Below, piece by piece: positions 23,570 through 37,427 of a stretch of DNA of 64,000 nucleotides. Both the position numbers and the translations under genes were made by a program. A model generated the notes under the pieces. The model was not told the DNA's origin and ran no database searches. It saw nothing but the letters and a program-made list of their open reading frames with translations. Position 1 is the first letter of the stretch; each line of letters starts with the position of its first letter. The stretch spans positions 22,630,001 through 22,694,000 of the forward strand of contig NC_046679.1 in assembly GCF_009870125.1 (NCBI RefSeq), written 5' to 3'. Source of the stretch: Drosophila pseudoobscura. Its lineage: Eukaryota; Arthropoda; Insecta; Diptera; Drosophilidae.

Positions 23570-24120
23570 GATTTTTTTTTTAAATTTATTATTAATTATT
23601 ACAGATAAAGATAAAGAAAATTGTACGAGTGAATGTCTCTTGACTGGAACTTTTTATAATTTGATTTTCTGTAAATTTGGTTCAATATAGTGGGATTTTG
23701 TTCTTGAATTAGTTTTGTTTGAATTTTTGTTTAACTATTTTTTTTTATTGATTTCTGTATTTTTTTAAAATTAATTTTTTTATTGATTTATGTATTTTTT
23801 TAAAATAATTTTTTTTGATTTTTGTATTTTTTAAAAATTAATTTTTTTATTGATTTTTTATTTTTTTTTAATTAATTTTTTTTATTGATTTTTGTATTTT
23901 TTTTATTTAATGATTTTTTAATTATTTTTTTTTTTAATTATTTATTTTTTTAATTATTTATTTTTTATTTATTTTTCTTGTATTTTCTTAATTTTTTATT
24001 TATTTTCCTTTTATTTTCTTATGTTTTTATTTATATTTTATATATTTATTTTCCTTTTATTATCTTATTTTCTAAATTTATTTTTTTTAAATAATTTTTT
24101 TTCATTTTTTTTTATTTCCA
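23570..24120. repeat. T-rich degenerate tandem tract, about 550 bp
   Basis: Degenerate units of TTTTTATTGATTTTTGTATT type recur many times in the first half and blend into TTTATTTTTTAATTA units. T content is extreme on the plus strand and no coding potential is seen. Confidence 0.85.
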
Positions 24121-26870
24121 TGGGTTTTCATACAAAATACAACGATTTTCTCTATAATGCCACTCTGAAATTCCATGATATCCGATAAAAAATTGCATTC
24201 AAAGACTATCCGATGAATGAACCACTCAGTAAACCAACGAACGAACCACTGAATGAACCAAAGAACGAACATATTAAAGAGTCATAGAACAAACCATAGA
24301 ACAAATGTCTTTTCCTCGTTTGAAATGACACTCCGTCAGCGAGACAGATCTCTTTCTGTTCATAAGATTCTCTGTAAACGGGTGGGAAAGGGGAGGGAAA
24401 GGGGTGGGAAAGAGGAGGGAAAGGGGAGGGAAAGGGAAGGGTGCCCTTTTATGTACATATGACACTTCCCTGAAGCTAATCTCATGATCATGATCATCAC
24501 CATCATTGAAATAGTGCCATCCTTCAGCGATGATCAATAAAATTGTGTAAAAGATTCCCCTCCCCCCTGCCGCCCATTGCTCACATCCATCGACAGTTCG
24601 ATCTAATGGAAATGTCTGCCACACAACCATGCGAAGGGGGGGGTGATGGAGGGAATCTTCATAGGACACCAGGAAGATCTTTCTCCGGCCACAGACGGAC
24701 GCTCTTGACTCGAACAAAAAGATACAAAAACTTTGTTGACTTTTACAGAAAGAAGGGATTGGGATTGGGATTTGTAAATGGAAATGGGGCGGAACCCTGT
24801 CTGAGGAGGGTTTTCCTCATTGACATGCCGAGTGTCGGCCTTTGATGGACAATCGGGAGGCAGAAAAGTGCGACAGGAATGAAGGTAAAAGGTGCCACAT
24901 AAGGCAGGGAGTTGCGTCTTCAAGGCAGAGGCGCAGGCGCAGGGGCAGGGGCAGGGTCTAGGAGGATGACTGTACCTTTTCACTGAACACCGAGAACGAA
25001 CCCCCCTCTCTTTCTCTCTATGGAGAGATTGTGCCCTGGAATTGTCAATTGCTGGTATCATTTATAAGAGGGGGGAAGGGAAAACTCGTGTGCCAGTGTG
25101 CCCGTGTCTGTGTGTGTTTTTCCAACCACGTTATGCGCCAGTGCACACCAGTACTCTCCCTCTCTCCCTCTCCCTCTCCCTCTCCGATCCTTACTCTCTT
25201 CGTATCGTATCGGTTCGTGCAGCTACCTGCTTTGCCTGCTCTTGATTTAAGGTTGCTGCTGTACCTGGGAACCTGGAACCCTCAGGATCTCTCCCTAAGC
25301 CCCGGACTTTTGCCTGTATCTTCTATGGGAATGTTCTCTGTTTTTTTCCACCCCTAACATAAACACTGGAATGCCAACTGAATCATAAAAGCGCGCTTGA
25401 CAACAAGTTGGGATTGTCCATTGCATAGATACTTTTTTCTCTACGTTCTACAGGGTGCTTGTGGGGTTTGAAAATGCCACATAATTAGGGCAAAAACATG
25501 GTCTATGCATAGCAGAAATGCTTTAGGATGAGATTTTAATTGCATTTTGACACAAAACTGATATTTTGGGATCTAAAATGCCAGTAGAAATGGCAGAAAA
25601 AGAAGGCCTAGAGATGGGGGAAAAATTTAGAAGGATTACGGAGTGTTTTTTTAGGAATATTCAACCCAAACTATGGGTCTAAATGGAAGCTTTAAGATTT
25701 AAAATTGGGTTAAAATGGGCCTAAATGGAAACTATAATATTTAGAATGGTTTTTTAGAGTAATTTTATTAGAGATTGGGTTTGAAAATTGATGAAAATTG
25801 GAGCTAATGTTTGGAAAAGCTTTACTTTTGAGTGTAGGAATGCATTAGGGAGTGATTTTTATGAAAATTCAACATATATTGTGGGTAAAAATTGGCATTT
25901 TGATATCTGGAATGGGTTTCGAGTGTTATTTTGGCCAAAAAAGGGTTTGCCAAAGGGTTTTTGAGACCAGGATCGCGCTGAGGCATTAATCTTTATTGTT
26001 AAATAATATTATAATTGTTAAGTAAATCCCACAATATTTATAGAAAATGATTATTTTTACTGAAGTGAACAAATGTTTCCTAGAAATAAATGACAGAACA
26101 ACGTTTGCCGGGTCCGCTAGTATTCTATAAATATCTAGAATCTAGAACCAGTAGATATTTTTTCTTAGTTTTCTTCATTTTTGACTTTTGCGGACTGTGA
26201 CTCCTCCTTCAATGAGATGTCCTCATTATCAATAGGTATACCCTCGTCTAGACACTGCCAGACACCAATGCATATTTCTGGTTATTGTTCTTTTGTTTGC
26301 TGAAATTTCGTTGATGTTTTCGGCTTTTGTTTTCACGGATTTGTTTAAGAATTCCTTCCGAGGAGGAGACGACGACCCAGTGAATGGTGTCTCATTGCGG
26401 CACACAAATGAATGCATAATAGATACTTAATGTCCTCCAGAGTCTCGGTCGGGATCTGTCGGATGTGTCTGGACTGCCTGCAAATTGTATCTTTTTTTTT
26501 CGGTGGTTTTTCCTCAAGTGCCGCCTGCCGCCTCATTGAAACCAATTATTATGTACATCTGAGTGTCTGTCAGTCTTCTATCTGTCTATCTGTTAGGCCT
26601 TCTATCTGTCTGCTGGATGATTACCTTTTCGGCTGTTTGTTTTACTGTTTTTGTGTTATTTTTGCACCTAACGCTCGGGGGCAATCTTCTGGCCTTGTCT
26701 CTGGGTCTCTGGGTCTCGTCTTGGCCCTGTTTTAACAGCTGCAAACTTAACGCTTTGCTGCGGCTCTCCGACTGCTGCTGCTCCCAAAAGTAATCTTCAG
26801 ATAATTACAGAAGATGTTAGATCTTATCCCAGCAGCTGTTCAATTTATGCAGGTCGTTTCTCTACCACAA

Positions 26871-26891
26871 TAGATAGATAGATAGATAGAT
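26871..26891. repeat. (GATA)n microsatellite
   Basis: About five perfect tandem GATA units. Confidence 0.9.
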
Positions 26892-28505
26892 ACACTATCT
26901 TGTACTAGAAAATTGCATCATTATTTCGTGGATAATGTTCGAAAGTTGACATGAATTTGAATGTTTTTCGAGGGCATTCCACTGGAACATTCGGTATCTC
27001 ACTAGACGATGCACTAGATTGTATCTACAAGTGCTTCAAAGTGGCTACATTTCCACAAGATTGAAATTTCAAACCCATTTCAAAGAGTTTGGTTATTTTT
27101 GTGTATCCAAAAAGTGAAAATTTTGTAATTCCTTTGAGGTAAATAATTTGTAAAAATTTATTTGGTTATATTTTCTAATATTTGAAGAGAAATTATGGAA
27201 AACCATAAAGAAAAAAGGCTAGAAAGTAATTTTTTTATTGATATTTTTATGTAAAACCATAATTCAATGAAATTTCTACTTTAATAGGGTCCACTTTTCC
27301 CAGAAAATAAAAGATTAAAACATGCGAATTTTCCAAGTAAATCTTAAATATTTTATATGAAAATTCTGTATTTTTTTTGTATTTTTGTGGACATTTTTAA
27401 CACCTTTTAGGCAGATCCTAAAGAAGAAAGAAAATTGTTTTTCTGGCTCTAAAAACATTGAAAATTCACCTTCATTTAGGCTCTGAATATGATCCTATTA
27501 ATCGTGCCCCTTCTATGGATTCCATAGGTTTTATAGATATGATATTTTCCATTGATTAAATATTCATAAAATTCTCTAATTTTTTAAGCTTCAGTTTATG
27601 TTTGGATTTTTGATGGAGACCCCCCAATCATTGCCCAATAGCGAAAGTATCTACGAGTTTTGTGGCAAGAGAAGGTCAGTGAGAGGTCTATCAAAATTGA
27701 ATTAAAATTGAGGGAAGCCTTGAACCAGTGGCAGTTCCAGAGACAGTGCCAGAAACAGAGGCAGAGACGTGGGCAGGCATTAAATCAAATTGAAATATTA
27801 ATTGCTGTGCAACATTTTGGGTAAATCCAAAGAAATCATGCCACAAATCGAGTATCAAAGGTCGAAGAAACTTTCGTTAATTGCCAGAAACTCCCGACCA
27901 ATTAAGCACTGGAGGGGGGAAGGGGGGGTTGATTGGGTCATTCGGAGACACACTGATGGGGGGGGGGGGGGAGGTACTTGCAACATTCCTCGAGACACAC
28001 GTAGCAATGTCCAACCGGTTCCGTTTTGGAATCCAATCTTCAATCTTGCATCTGGCATCTTCCGAGTGACATGACGGGCCGCCGTGCGTCTGCATGTGGC
28101 ATGCGGCATTTCATTAACTCCAGACTGTTGGCAAATTTCAATATTTCATTGCATCGAGTATTCATAATTGCAACTGCAACCTGCCACTGCCACAACCCAT
28201 GAAATATTTGCAATTTCCCAATTAAATTTGAAAAGTATTTGATGTCGGATTTGATATGTGAATGGAGTCCATAATAATCTATACAAAAAGTATCTAAAAA
28301 GATAAAAGATATAAAGATCCTAGAGAGAACACTATAAGGCATCCCTTTCTTCCTCGTAGGATATGTCCTCCAACAGAACCCCCTTTATGGCACCCATTCC
28401 TCCGTAATTTGATAGGTTTTTGATTGAATCGAACCCCATATATCCCATACGAGGACTAATGAAGCTTCTTGTATCGAAAACTATTCACAAATCAATATTT
28501 TTTCC

Positions 28506-28735
28506 ATCCTAACTCAAGAAACTCCAGAAATTAACCATTTATTGGATCCTAACTCAAGAAAGTCTTTAGAAATCAATCATTTATTGGATCCTAAATCAAG
28601 AAACTCTTCAGAAATCAATCATTTATTGGATCCTAACTCAAGAAACTCCATCAACGAACCATTTATTGGATCCTAACTCAAGAAACTCTTCAAAAATTAA
28701 CCATTTATTGGATCTTAACTCAAGGAACATCCCCT
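28506..28735. repeat. Minisatellite, six units of 40-42 bp
   Basis: Units begin at 28506, 28546, 28588, 28630, 28670 and 28712. Each carries GGATCCTAACTCAAGAAAC or a near copy, then a variable ATCAA/TTAAC segment and CATTTATT. Substitutions between units suggest a moderately old expansion. Confidence 0.9.
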
Positions 28736-29952
28736 AATTCTATAGAAATGCTATAAAACTTGGTATTTACAGCGGAATGCTAAGAAATTGGAGTAGTAAT
28801 CGAGAAATTTATGAAAGAAGAAACGCCTCATAGATGTAGATCGGCAATCAAGTAATTTGAGATGGGTTTTTCTTTGGATTATAAGCAAAAATTTGACTAA
28901 GGTACGAATTTGCATTGAAAACAATGCTATGTGTTATCATGAGACGAGCACAACTCAAGTAACTTGACTTCCAACGATCTAATGGCAATGAAATTCGAAA
29001 TCTAAATATTTCAGATGCAAATCTAAAAGAAATTCGAGTCATAGCAGATAGAAGGGGAATGTACTCTTCCATAAGATCTATTTTTTACATTTTGTCATCT
29101 AAACTGAGACCCCAATGTGAGCTATGGAACTCTGTTAGGGGGAAACCTCAAGTAACTTGACTTCTAGCCGCCCGATGGTCATGAAAATGGAAATCTATTC
29201 AGATCTAAAGCCTCAAGATGGAAATCCAACGAAATGGGAGTTATTAAAGAATTTCAAGCCTTTTAAAGGAATCTTTCGTAGAGTTTATGGCACAGGCGGA
29301 GTTTCACTTGGCTTTCCATTTCCACATCCACTTTTATGATTTCGATTCGATTTTTTTCTTTCACGTTAATTGAAACTTTATTGGCAATTGTCAATTGTGG
29401 CGCTGCTGGTGTGTCGTCTGTCTGTCTTTTAATGTCTATCTGTCTCCCCCCTCCCTCTCCCCATCTGCATCTCTCTTTCTCCTTCTCTTTGGCTCTCTCT
29501 CTTTCTGTTTGTGTCTTTTATGGGCGTTGTTTTCGGGGCGCGAGTGAAAGTTTTTCGCATTTCCAAGAAGCACGCCCTGAGATCTGTCTCTCTCTCTCTC
29601 TCTCTGTTGTCGTATCTGTCAGATACATTAGAAGTGAGTACATGGCCATTTAGCAACTGCTGATGGCACTGCCACTGCCACAGCCGCACTGCCTGCCTCT
29701 TCTGGTGGCAACATCAAAAGCCAGCAACAAGTTCCGCCCTGGCCATAATTTTTCCCACATTAAATATGCACCCAATGCGGGAATTCTTTTCCCGAGAAGG
29801 GGTTCGGGCTGCGGTTGGTTTTGTCTGTACAAATACAGTGCGTTTCGCTATGCTATGGAGTGTGAAAAACACAGAAGAAATCTATGGACTCAAAGGGCAA
29901 AAAGAGAAGCGAAAGGGTATTTTTTAGAAAAAGGAGTATTTTTTTGAAAAAT

Positions 29953-30028
29953 TATTATTTTTTTAAAGAAAAAATAGTATTTTTTTAAAGAAAAAATAGT
30001 ATTTTTTTAAAGAAAAAATAGTATTTTT
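29953..30028. repeat. 22-bp tandem repeat
   Basis: TAGTATTTTTTTAAAGAAAA-type units recur about three and a half times almost without change. Each unit is itself partly self-complementary (T run, AAAG, A run). Confidence 0.85.
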
Positions 30029-30059
30029 TAGGAAATGAAGTTGGTTTTAGAAAAAGGAA

Positions 30060-30330
30060 TATTTAAAAAAAAAAAATGAATAATTCAAAAATTAATTTAA
30101 AAAAATAAATAAATAAAGAATAAATAAATAAATAAGAAATATTTAAATTATGAATAAATATTAAATCAATAAAAAATAAAAAATAAGAAATAAATAAATA
30201 AACAAATAATAAATAAATAGATAAAAATTAATAAACAAATAATAAATAAATAGATAATAAATAAATAGATAAAAATTAATAAATATCAAATAAAATTTTA
30301 CAAAAAATATTTCACAAATAAAAAAAAAGA
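30060..30330. repeat. A-rich AAATA/AATAAATAGATA tract
   Basis: AATA, AAATA and AATAGATAAAAATTAATAA units run for about 270 bp with no coding potential. Confidence 0.85.
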
Positions 30331-32267
30331 TTGGTTCTTTTAAGAAAAGGAAGATTTTTTGTATAAGTATTATAATAATTTGTTTGAAGCTATGAGTATC
30401 TTTTTTTTACTAATAGGTGTATTTTATGAGTAGGAGTAATATTTTTAGGAGTAGGTAGAAGTATTTCAAGCATTATTTTTGGGAGAAGGTATCTCCAGGT
30501 ATCTTTCATTTTGTTCTTTTCCATCAACATTCGATCTTATATCTTATATTCTCGTTTCATCTTAAGTTGATCTTCATTTGTGATTGATTTCTAAGTAATT
30601 TTCGAATGAATTTTCTATTCGATGGGGTCCAAATCTAGCTCCTAAAGCCTTTATATCTCTAAAGACTTAAGTTTAAAAAGTTTTCCTATGGGCTATATGA
30701 AATCGACTCTGGCAAAAAATGAAATTGCATGAAAATAATAATGTATTTAATGATGTTTATTAATGTCATTTCCCCGTGTAGTTTCTGTTCGGCCACAACT
30801 GTCTTTATGGTTTCATAACGCACTGTATGTCTGTGTAAATCAAATGCATTAAACAAAACGCAGGCAGGCAGGCAGGCAGTTACGTCTATTAACCGGTTAA
30901 TTGCTTCCTGGCCTAATTAGGGAGCACCAGCATCGTTTTAGCCACAACAACAATCTCTTGGCAAAAGCTCAGCAACATATGCAAAATAAAAACAACAACA
31001 ACAACAACAAAACAAAGCGTTGTCTTAGCCACGTTAACATCCCAGTAACTGTTTCTGCGAGTCTCTGTGCCTCTCTTTGTGCTTCTTGTTGCAAATATAT
31101 TTTGTCCCCTTCTACTGTCTCTCTCCCCCCCCCCCCCCCCCCATTAGTGTGGCCAGAAGTGCAGCCACACCTTTGTGTGTGTGTGTGTGTGGGCCTCTCT
31201 TTCTTCTATCAAAAATTTCACACTTTGTTTTTTAATTAAACAGAAAATTCAGAGATTTCTCTTTTTTTTTTTAGGTTTTTTGGTTTATCTTTTTATTTGT
31301 TTTTTTTTTTTTGGTTTGGAATAATCATAAAATCTATATTACTGCACACTTTTTTTTTGGTTTTTTATTTGATTGTTTGTTTTGTTTTGTGGCCAAAAGT
31401 TGCGTAAGCGATTTATGCCAAGAGAAAGTCAAATTTATGGCCAAAACGGCGTCTGGGAATAGAGGCTTTGGGAGTGGAAAGGAGGCTTAATTATGTCATG
31501 AAAAGTCGAGGGAAATTCGTTGGTATTTTATGCACCATTTATGCTGGGAGTAAAAAGGGTTAAGGGGGAAGAACAAATCGAAAATTATAGAAGTTTTAAG
31601 GCAGTTTAGAAGAAGATTTTGTGGGGCTTATTAGGGGATAAAAGTAGGAGATTAAATTAGGAAATATATCATTATTTGTAATTTGTAAGATTTGTAAGAC
31701 TGTTAAATCTTTGGTAGAAATCATGGGACCACATTCTTCCCTGGAAGTCGAATAAATTACAGGGTTTTTGGGAAAATAATGAAAATAATTGGAAAATATT
31801 TATGTTCTTTCGTGGAAATTCTAGAAGTTATATTACGGAAATTTTAGAAACATTTTGAGAAGGAATTGTCTTTTGGTGAATAAAAGTAAGTGATTGAAAA
31901 TTGCTTTGGAGAAAATTATACAATCTTTAGGACTATTTTTGGATATATTTCTCCAGGAGCATAATATAGAAAAATATTTAAATATTTTTGATCGTGCTTG
32001 TGCTTACAAATCAATGAAATCTCCTCCTGTCCTTCCCTTGCCTTTCCTTAAACAATCCATGTATCTATCGCATACGGCTAAACGATCCATGTAACCATCG
32101 CTCAGGGCTAAATGCTTCGATCACGATGGTTTAAACCAACAAAAATCACAGCAGCAGAAGAGGAGTTTAAGGAATCGTAAAAACTTTCATAGACTGTTGG
32201 GGAAGTAAACACTTTATTTAATACGAATTTTATGAGATGATCACGAAAAAGAGCTTAAAATAAACAT

Positions 32268-32271
<4 letters not shown>

Positions 32272-32301
<30 letters not shown>
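32272..32301. repeat. (GA)n microsatellite
   Basis: About 15 uninterrupted GA dinucleotides. GA runs of this kind are potential GAGA-factor sites in Drosophila. Confidence 0.9.
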
Positions 32302-32304
<3 letters not shown>

Positions 32305-35300
32305 AGAAGAAGATAGAAAGATACATATATCTCTCGAATCTGAGCCTTAGCCTTCGCGTTCGTTCTGTGCCTCAATCGGAATATATTGAATCATAATTAT
32401 GCATGCCTGAGCATCCCATGCCACATGCCCCAGTGCCGCACCCCACACACGACGATGATCCGTGCATACTTGATTAGCTAATTTCCCCATAAATCTTTGG
32501 GGAGCAGAAGAACCCCCGAACCCCGAACCCCAACCCCTGATGTCTGCTGCTGCTCCCTGGTACTCTCTGGGTGTGTCTTTTGGTGTGTAGACTGTGAGAA
32601 TGTGCCATAGACAGCAGCAGCAAACTACTGTCGACCTGAAGATACCTGGTATTTGAACAGAATGTGCATCAACAGATAGTGTATCTATAAAAGGAGAGAT
32701 GGGGAGTTGTAGATTTTTTTTGATACCATTTAGACTTCCCTTTAGACCCTCATCTACTCTCAAACGTCCAATTGTCTATGAATTATATTGCATTTTTGTA
32801 GAAACATTTTTATAAAAAATACCATTTATATGCTTTTATTTTTGTGGGATTAAAAAAAGAGTTCTAATAATTACTGCAAATTTTAAAGTATATTTTCTTT
32901 GAGTGTAAGACGAGCTCCCTTCGCCTCCCTTCCATTATCTTAAAAACCAAACACATAACTATTTATCGCTTAAAATATATTATTTTCTGGAAGGATCTTC
33001 TATAAAGGTATACTTTTTTCCCAATATTAATTCAAAAAGTGACCATTTTTTTGTATTCCAAGATTTACAATTTTTTTTAATCCGCATTCAAACATTTTTT
33101 TTCTAATAAATCCAAATTTTTTCTTTAAATACCAAAATTTGTTTTTACTAAAAAACACCAAATTCTATTAAAATTAATAAAAATTTTAAACTTAAAAAAA
33201 AAACTGAGAAACTACAACTTTTGTAAAATACTAAACAACATAATTATATGTGTAATATATTTTTCAATAATAAAAAAGAAAAATAACGTAAAACTCTGAA
33301 ATTTAAAAATTAAAATTATATTTATTTTTTTTATGCTGTTTTAATATCTTTTTCCACAAAGAAACCTCGAAAAATCAAAGGGTATTTTAAAAATCACAAT
33401 TATTATTATTATTAAAAAATTCCTAGAAAATATCTTCGTCTTTGGGGAGACCTTCGTTCCGCAAATAATGACCCACCCAGCCCTGACCTACATTTGGCCA
33501 AAATCCAAGTACCCTCCGCTGCTCGCGCGTACAGGGTATTTGGGTAAAAATAACTACTCATACCAATACCAATGCGTTTATATTCATGAATATTAAACAA
33601 TGAATAACTTAATTATGCGCGCATGCAAAAATGCACAAATATGGCCGAGAGAGGCGGGGTCCAGACCCGCCGCCCCCCCTCTTCCCCAAAGAATTGCCAT
33701 TTGCATGCATTACTCAGACGATCCATAGGTTTTTCTTTCTTTAATTTCTTTTCTTTGTTTTTATTGGTGGGAGAGGTTTTGGGTTGCCTGCTAATTGCGG
33801 GCTGTGTAAATATTTGCCAAAGATATTTCTATCCCAAGAGAGACAGAAAACATAAATTGTAAAGAAACAGAAGCGTAGAAAAACAGAGACAGAAACACAC
33901 CGTAAACGGAAACTATTTATCAACTTTCACTTGTTGGAGGTTTTTCTACCGATCCCGCCTCGCGATCCCCTTTGGTATCTCTGGTATCTCTCGTATCTCG
34001 TATCCATTGATGATATTGCCCACAAAATTGTCGTGTTTGTTGTATCTATTAGCTGTGGAATCTATTAGCTGTGGTATTCTGTTAATTAACGAGATGTGGC
34101 CCCTACGAGTGCCATTTTGTCCCACGCTTTTCTGCCCCGCCTGGCCCCCTGAATGGCTTCTACTTTAATCGGGCAACAGGTTATTGACTGATTATACATA
34201 TTTATGGCTTTATCTGGCCATTGCCTTATCTGTATCTGTATCTGTAGCTGTATCTTTATCTTGATTTCTTATTTATATATTTTTTTTCACTTTTAATTTG
34301 TCATTTGTATGCCCAAAGCTTTGGTCTTTGAGTCTTTGTTTTGCCTGCCTTTTCTTAGGCGATCTTTAGGGAATACTTGATCTAATCTTTACCTTTCTTT
34401 TGTGATGATTTTTGGGGAATTAATTATGGGAACTTTTCTTTGAAGACCCTGGAGGACGTGGAATTCTAAAGTTTTGGGGAATTCTGCTAAGGGAAATGGG
34501 TATGGGTCTTCGGTTGGAGAGCTCCCATAACTATCTCTAGTTTTAAGACCCTGAAAACCTGTGGTATTACATTAAAGGACATATCTGTACTGCTGTACAG
34601 CCAGAGGCTAAGGGAAAATATGGTAGAATATGGAGTAGTAATAGTAGAAAGCCTTCCTCTTGTGGTGATCTTACCTCTTTCAAAACTCTGTGTGTTTTAG
34701 CCGGATATACACAACCCCTTTGGAGTATGGCTATAATTTCCCTTCAAATTTGACTAGAAATAATTCCATAATTTAATTTCACAACATCCCAGAGATTAGT
34801 CACAGTTCCTCCCTCATCAGCGAACTTCTGATTCCATTTGGAACTTCCTCTGCTTTGAATTTATTGTGACTCAGCTGATGCCCCGCACTCTTTAGTCTTC
34901 GCTTCCAGCCACCCACCTGCCTGCCTGCCTGCCCTGGCCTATTCAGGGCTCATTAAAAATAACTCTCTCAACCCAATTCCAGTAACCAATTAAGCGTGCC
35001 CGCCCGGCAGCCACAACAGAAAGCAAAAGAAACCCGGCAACAATGACAACAAACTTGACTCACTGTGCTCCCAGTGAACATACTCGTACGTACAGGTACA
35101 GTGGTCTCTGTGCTCTGAGTACCAACTGAGGTTCCCAAGGAAATAGTTACCAATGAGACAGGAACTAAAAGTAGCCGAAATTGTGGGGAAAAAACAAGTT
35201 TTTAGTCGATTTTCTTAGAAATATCCAAGCAAAGTAAATGTTTTGAAGATCTGTAAAACGATTTGCATCGAAAAATCCTAAAGAAAAGCTTGAAGATTTG

Positions 35301-35848
35301 TAAATATTAAAATTTGTAAGGGAAAAACATGAATTTTAGTAGGTATTTTATATGGCTTTTTCCTCTTTTTTTAGACTTTAGATATTCGTTGTTGAAATTT
35401 GAGCAGTAAATCTTAAAAATGGAAATTATAGTTCCAGTTATAAAATAATTAGATTAAAAATCCATTAAAAAAGGTTAATTTTTTACATATTTTTTGTTTA
35501 GTAATAAGTAAAATTTGTAAATTCACTAAAAATTATATGGTGGCACAATTTATTGAGGAAAAACCCTATGGAGCTGCAATTTGCAATATCCTTTGGTGGC
35601 CAAAAGTATATTTTAAAGTTCGTTTTTTTTCACAAAAATATATTAGAGATTTTTTACAGACGAATCTCTATGATTATAGAATATTAATGATAATAATTTT
35701 TATATTTTAAACAAAAGTGTTATCCTCACAGAGACACCACTGTACTTGTACTCGAATGTACCTATGTGTGTAGATATATACATATTTCCCACTCCGTTAT
35801 TGTCTGTGGGACTGAAATTTCTTTGAGCTCTTCCTCTTGTCCGTCCAT

Positions 35849-35898
35849 CCCCCTTCCCCTGCCCCTGCCCCTGCCCCTTCCCCTGCCCCCTGCCCCTT
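35849..35898. repeat. (CCCCTG)n minisatellite
   Basis: CCCCTG/CCCCTT hexamers are tandemly repeated about eight times on the plus strand. Confidence 0.85.
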
Positions 35899-37354
35899 CG
35901 CCTCAATTATCGCCTATCCATTGGGCGGTCAACAAGCCCAAAGGCGAACGCAAAAAAAAGTGTTAAACAAATAATACCCGCAACAACAAAAGCAACAACA
36001 AACAGCAAAAAAGAGTCAACAACCACAGTGGTATGCCGGTGCCTTTTGCCGGTTTATTGTTTTTGGGCTTTTGGTTTTCGTTTTGCCTCAAAGGGAAAAT
36101 TGTTTTCATATTTATTTTGCGAGCAGCAACAACAACGCCAACAACAGTTACAATGACTAAACAACAGAGAGAAAAAAAAAATGCAAAAAAAATAACAAGA
36201 GCGAAATATCAAAGCACTTTTCATCCGAAGCGCTGAGAAATGTCGCCAGAAATAAAATACTGTAAAATCGGATTATGGCAGCAAAAGAAAAAGAAGCAAA
36301 GCCAACAAAGAAGAGTGAAGTGGGGGGGAGGCGTGCAGAGAGGGAGGGGGAAGAAAGGGTACTACAGGTGTAAGGTGTGGCAATGAATCACAAAGAAGAA
36401 ATCACAGATCTATGGATTGGCTCCCCTTTGGAAGACTTTGATGGGTCATCTAGGGCGTCGGTATGTGCGCAACCCCAGTAGCTAAAGGGTATCCCAAGTT
36501 CGTTTTGGGCTACTAAAATATTTCAAAGTTCCTTTTTGTGATTTTGTTGTGCATTTTGCCGACTCTTGTTTCGCTGACTCGCAGAAAAAAAGTGTCACAG
36601 GCTTAAAGCCCAAGAAGAAGCCACAGAAGAGCAGAGCAGAAGGAGAAGTGAGCAAAGCAAACAGCAGAAAGGCGGTTGAAAGAGTGAGAGAGAGAGGCAA
36701 AGAGCAATTCAATTAAGCAAAAGCAAAAGCAAAGGTTTTTCCAATATTTATTCCGGACTTTTTTCTCTGGCGTCATTTATTGAGGTCTTGGCTTTTCTGA
36801 TCCGCTAATTTACCGTTGCTTGAGGCACTTGACTTACTGTCTGTCTTTTCCATTGACTTTCAATTGGGCGCGGCCCCTAGATAGCACTTCCCATTCAGGT
36901 GGTCGCTTCCTCTCTCTGGACTGGATGCTGCTCGTAAAGAGGAACTGCAGATTAGTCATTTCCCCCTCCCCTCCCCCTACCCTGGCCGTTTCCGTTTGTT
37001 TTACAAACCCACTGACCCCGAAACAAATTTCAAATAAGAGGAAAAAAAAGCACTTAAACACAGTAAACAAAAACAAAACAAAAAACTGCAAGCAGCAACA
37101 AGTTTTGCAGCAGAGCAGCGTGGGGAGAGGGGAGAGGTGTAGTCTATTGCCGCGCTGCAGGTGCCAAGCCGACAGCTGCACACACACCGAGCGTCAGAGA
37201 GGGCGACGAAGTGGAGAGAGAGGGTGCGAGTGAGTTATGCCTAGGCCAGCAACAATTCTGTCTGTCCCAGACCCCATTGAGAGGTGAAGCTTCTGAGAAG
37301 CCAAGCTGCTGCTGCTGCTGCCCAATTGATGCAAAAAGCAAGGGGCACTCCGAC

Positions 37355-37427
37355 AAGGTGAGGCATTTGTCGGAGATTGCTCTCACGATAGGCAAAGCAG
37401 AGACGAGCAATGGAAATGCCTCACCTT
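37355..37427 (+). ncRNA. Candidate pre-miRNA-like hairpin (unproven)
   Basis: The arms AAGGTGAGGCATTT (37355-37368) and AAATGCCTCACCTT (37414-37427) are perfectly complementary over 14 bp. After an asymmetric internal loop (7 and 2 nt) a further 7 bp pair (37376-37382 with 37405-37411), leaving a 22-nt terminal loop. The total of 73 nt is within the fly pre-miRNA size range. I do not recognise it as a known miRNA. The large terminal loop and asymmetric internal loop argue for caution. Confidence 0.25.

Noticed and set aside
26100..26125. GCCGGGTCCGCTAGT sequence resembling 3' ends of some arthropod mobile elements
   Set aside because: Too short, with no terminal repeat, poly(A) tail or internal homology visible. 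Resemblance from memory is not enough to call an element.
30857..30880. Short tandem CAGG units, checked with other short repeats as a possible CRISPR array
   Set aside because: A simple microsatellite in a eukaryotic intron with no spacers or spacing pattern.
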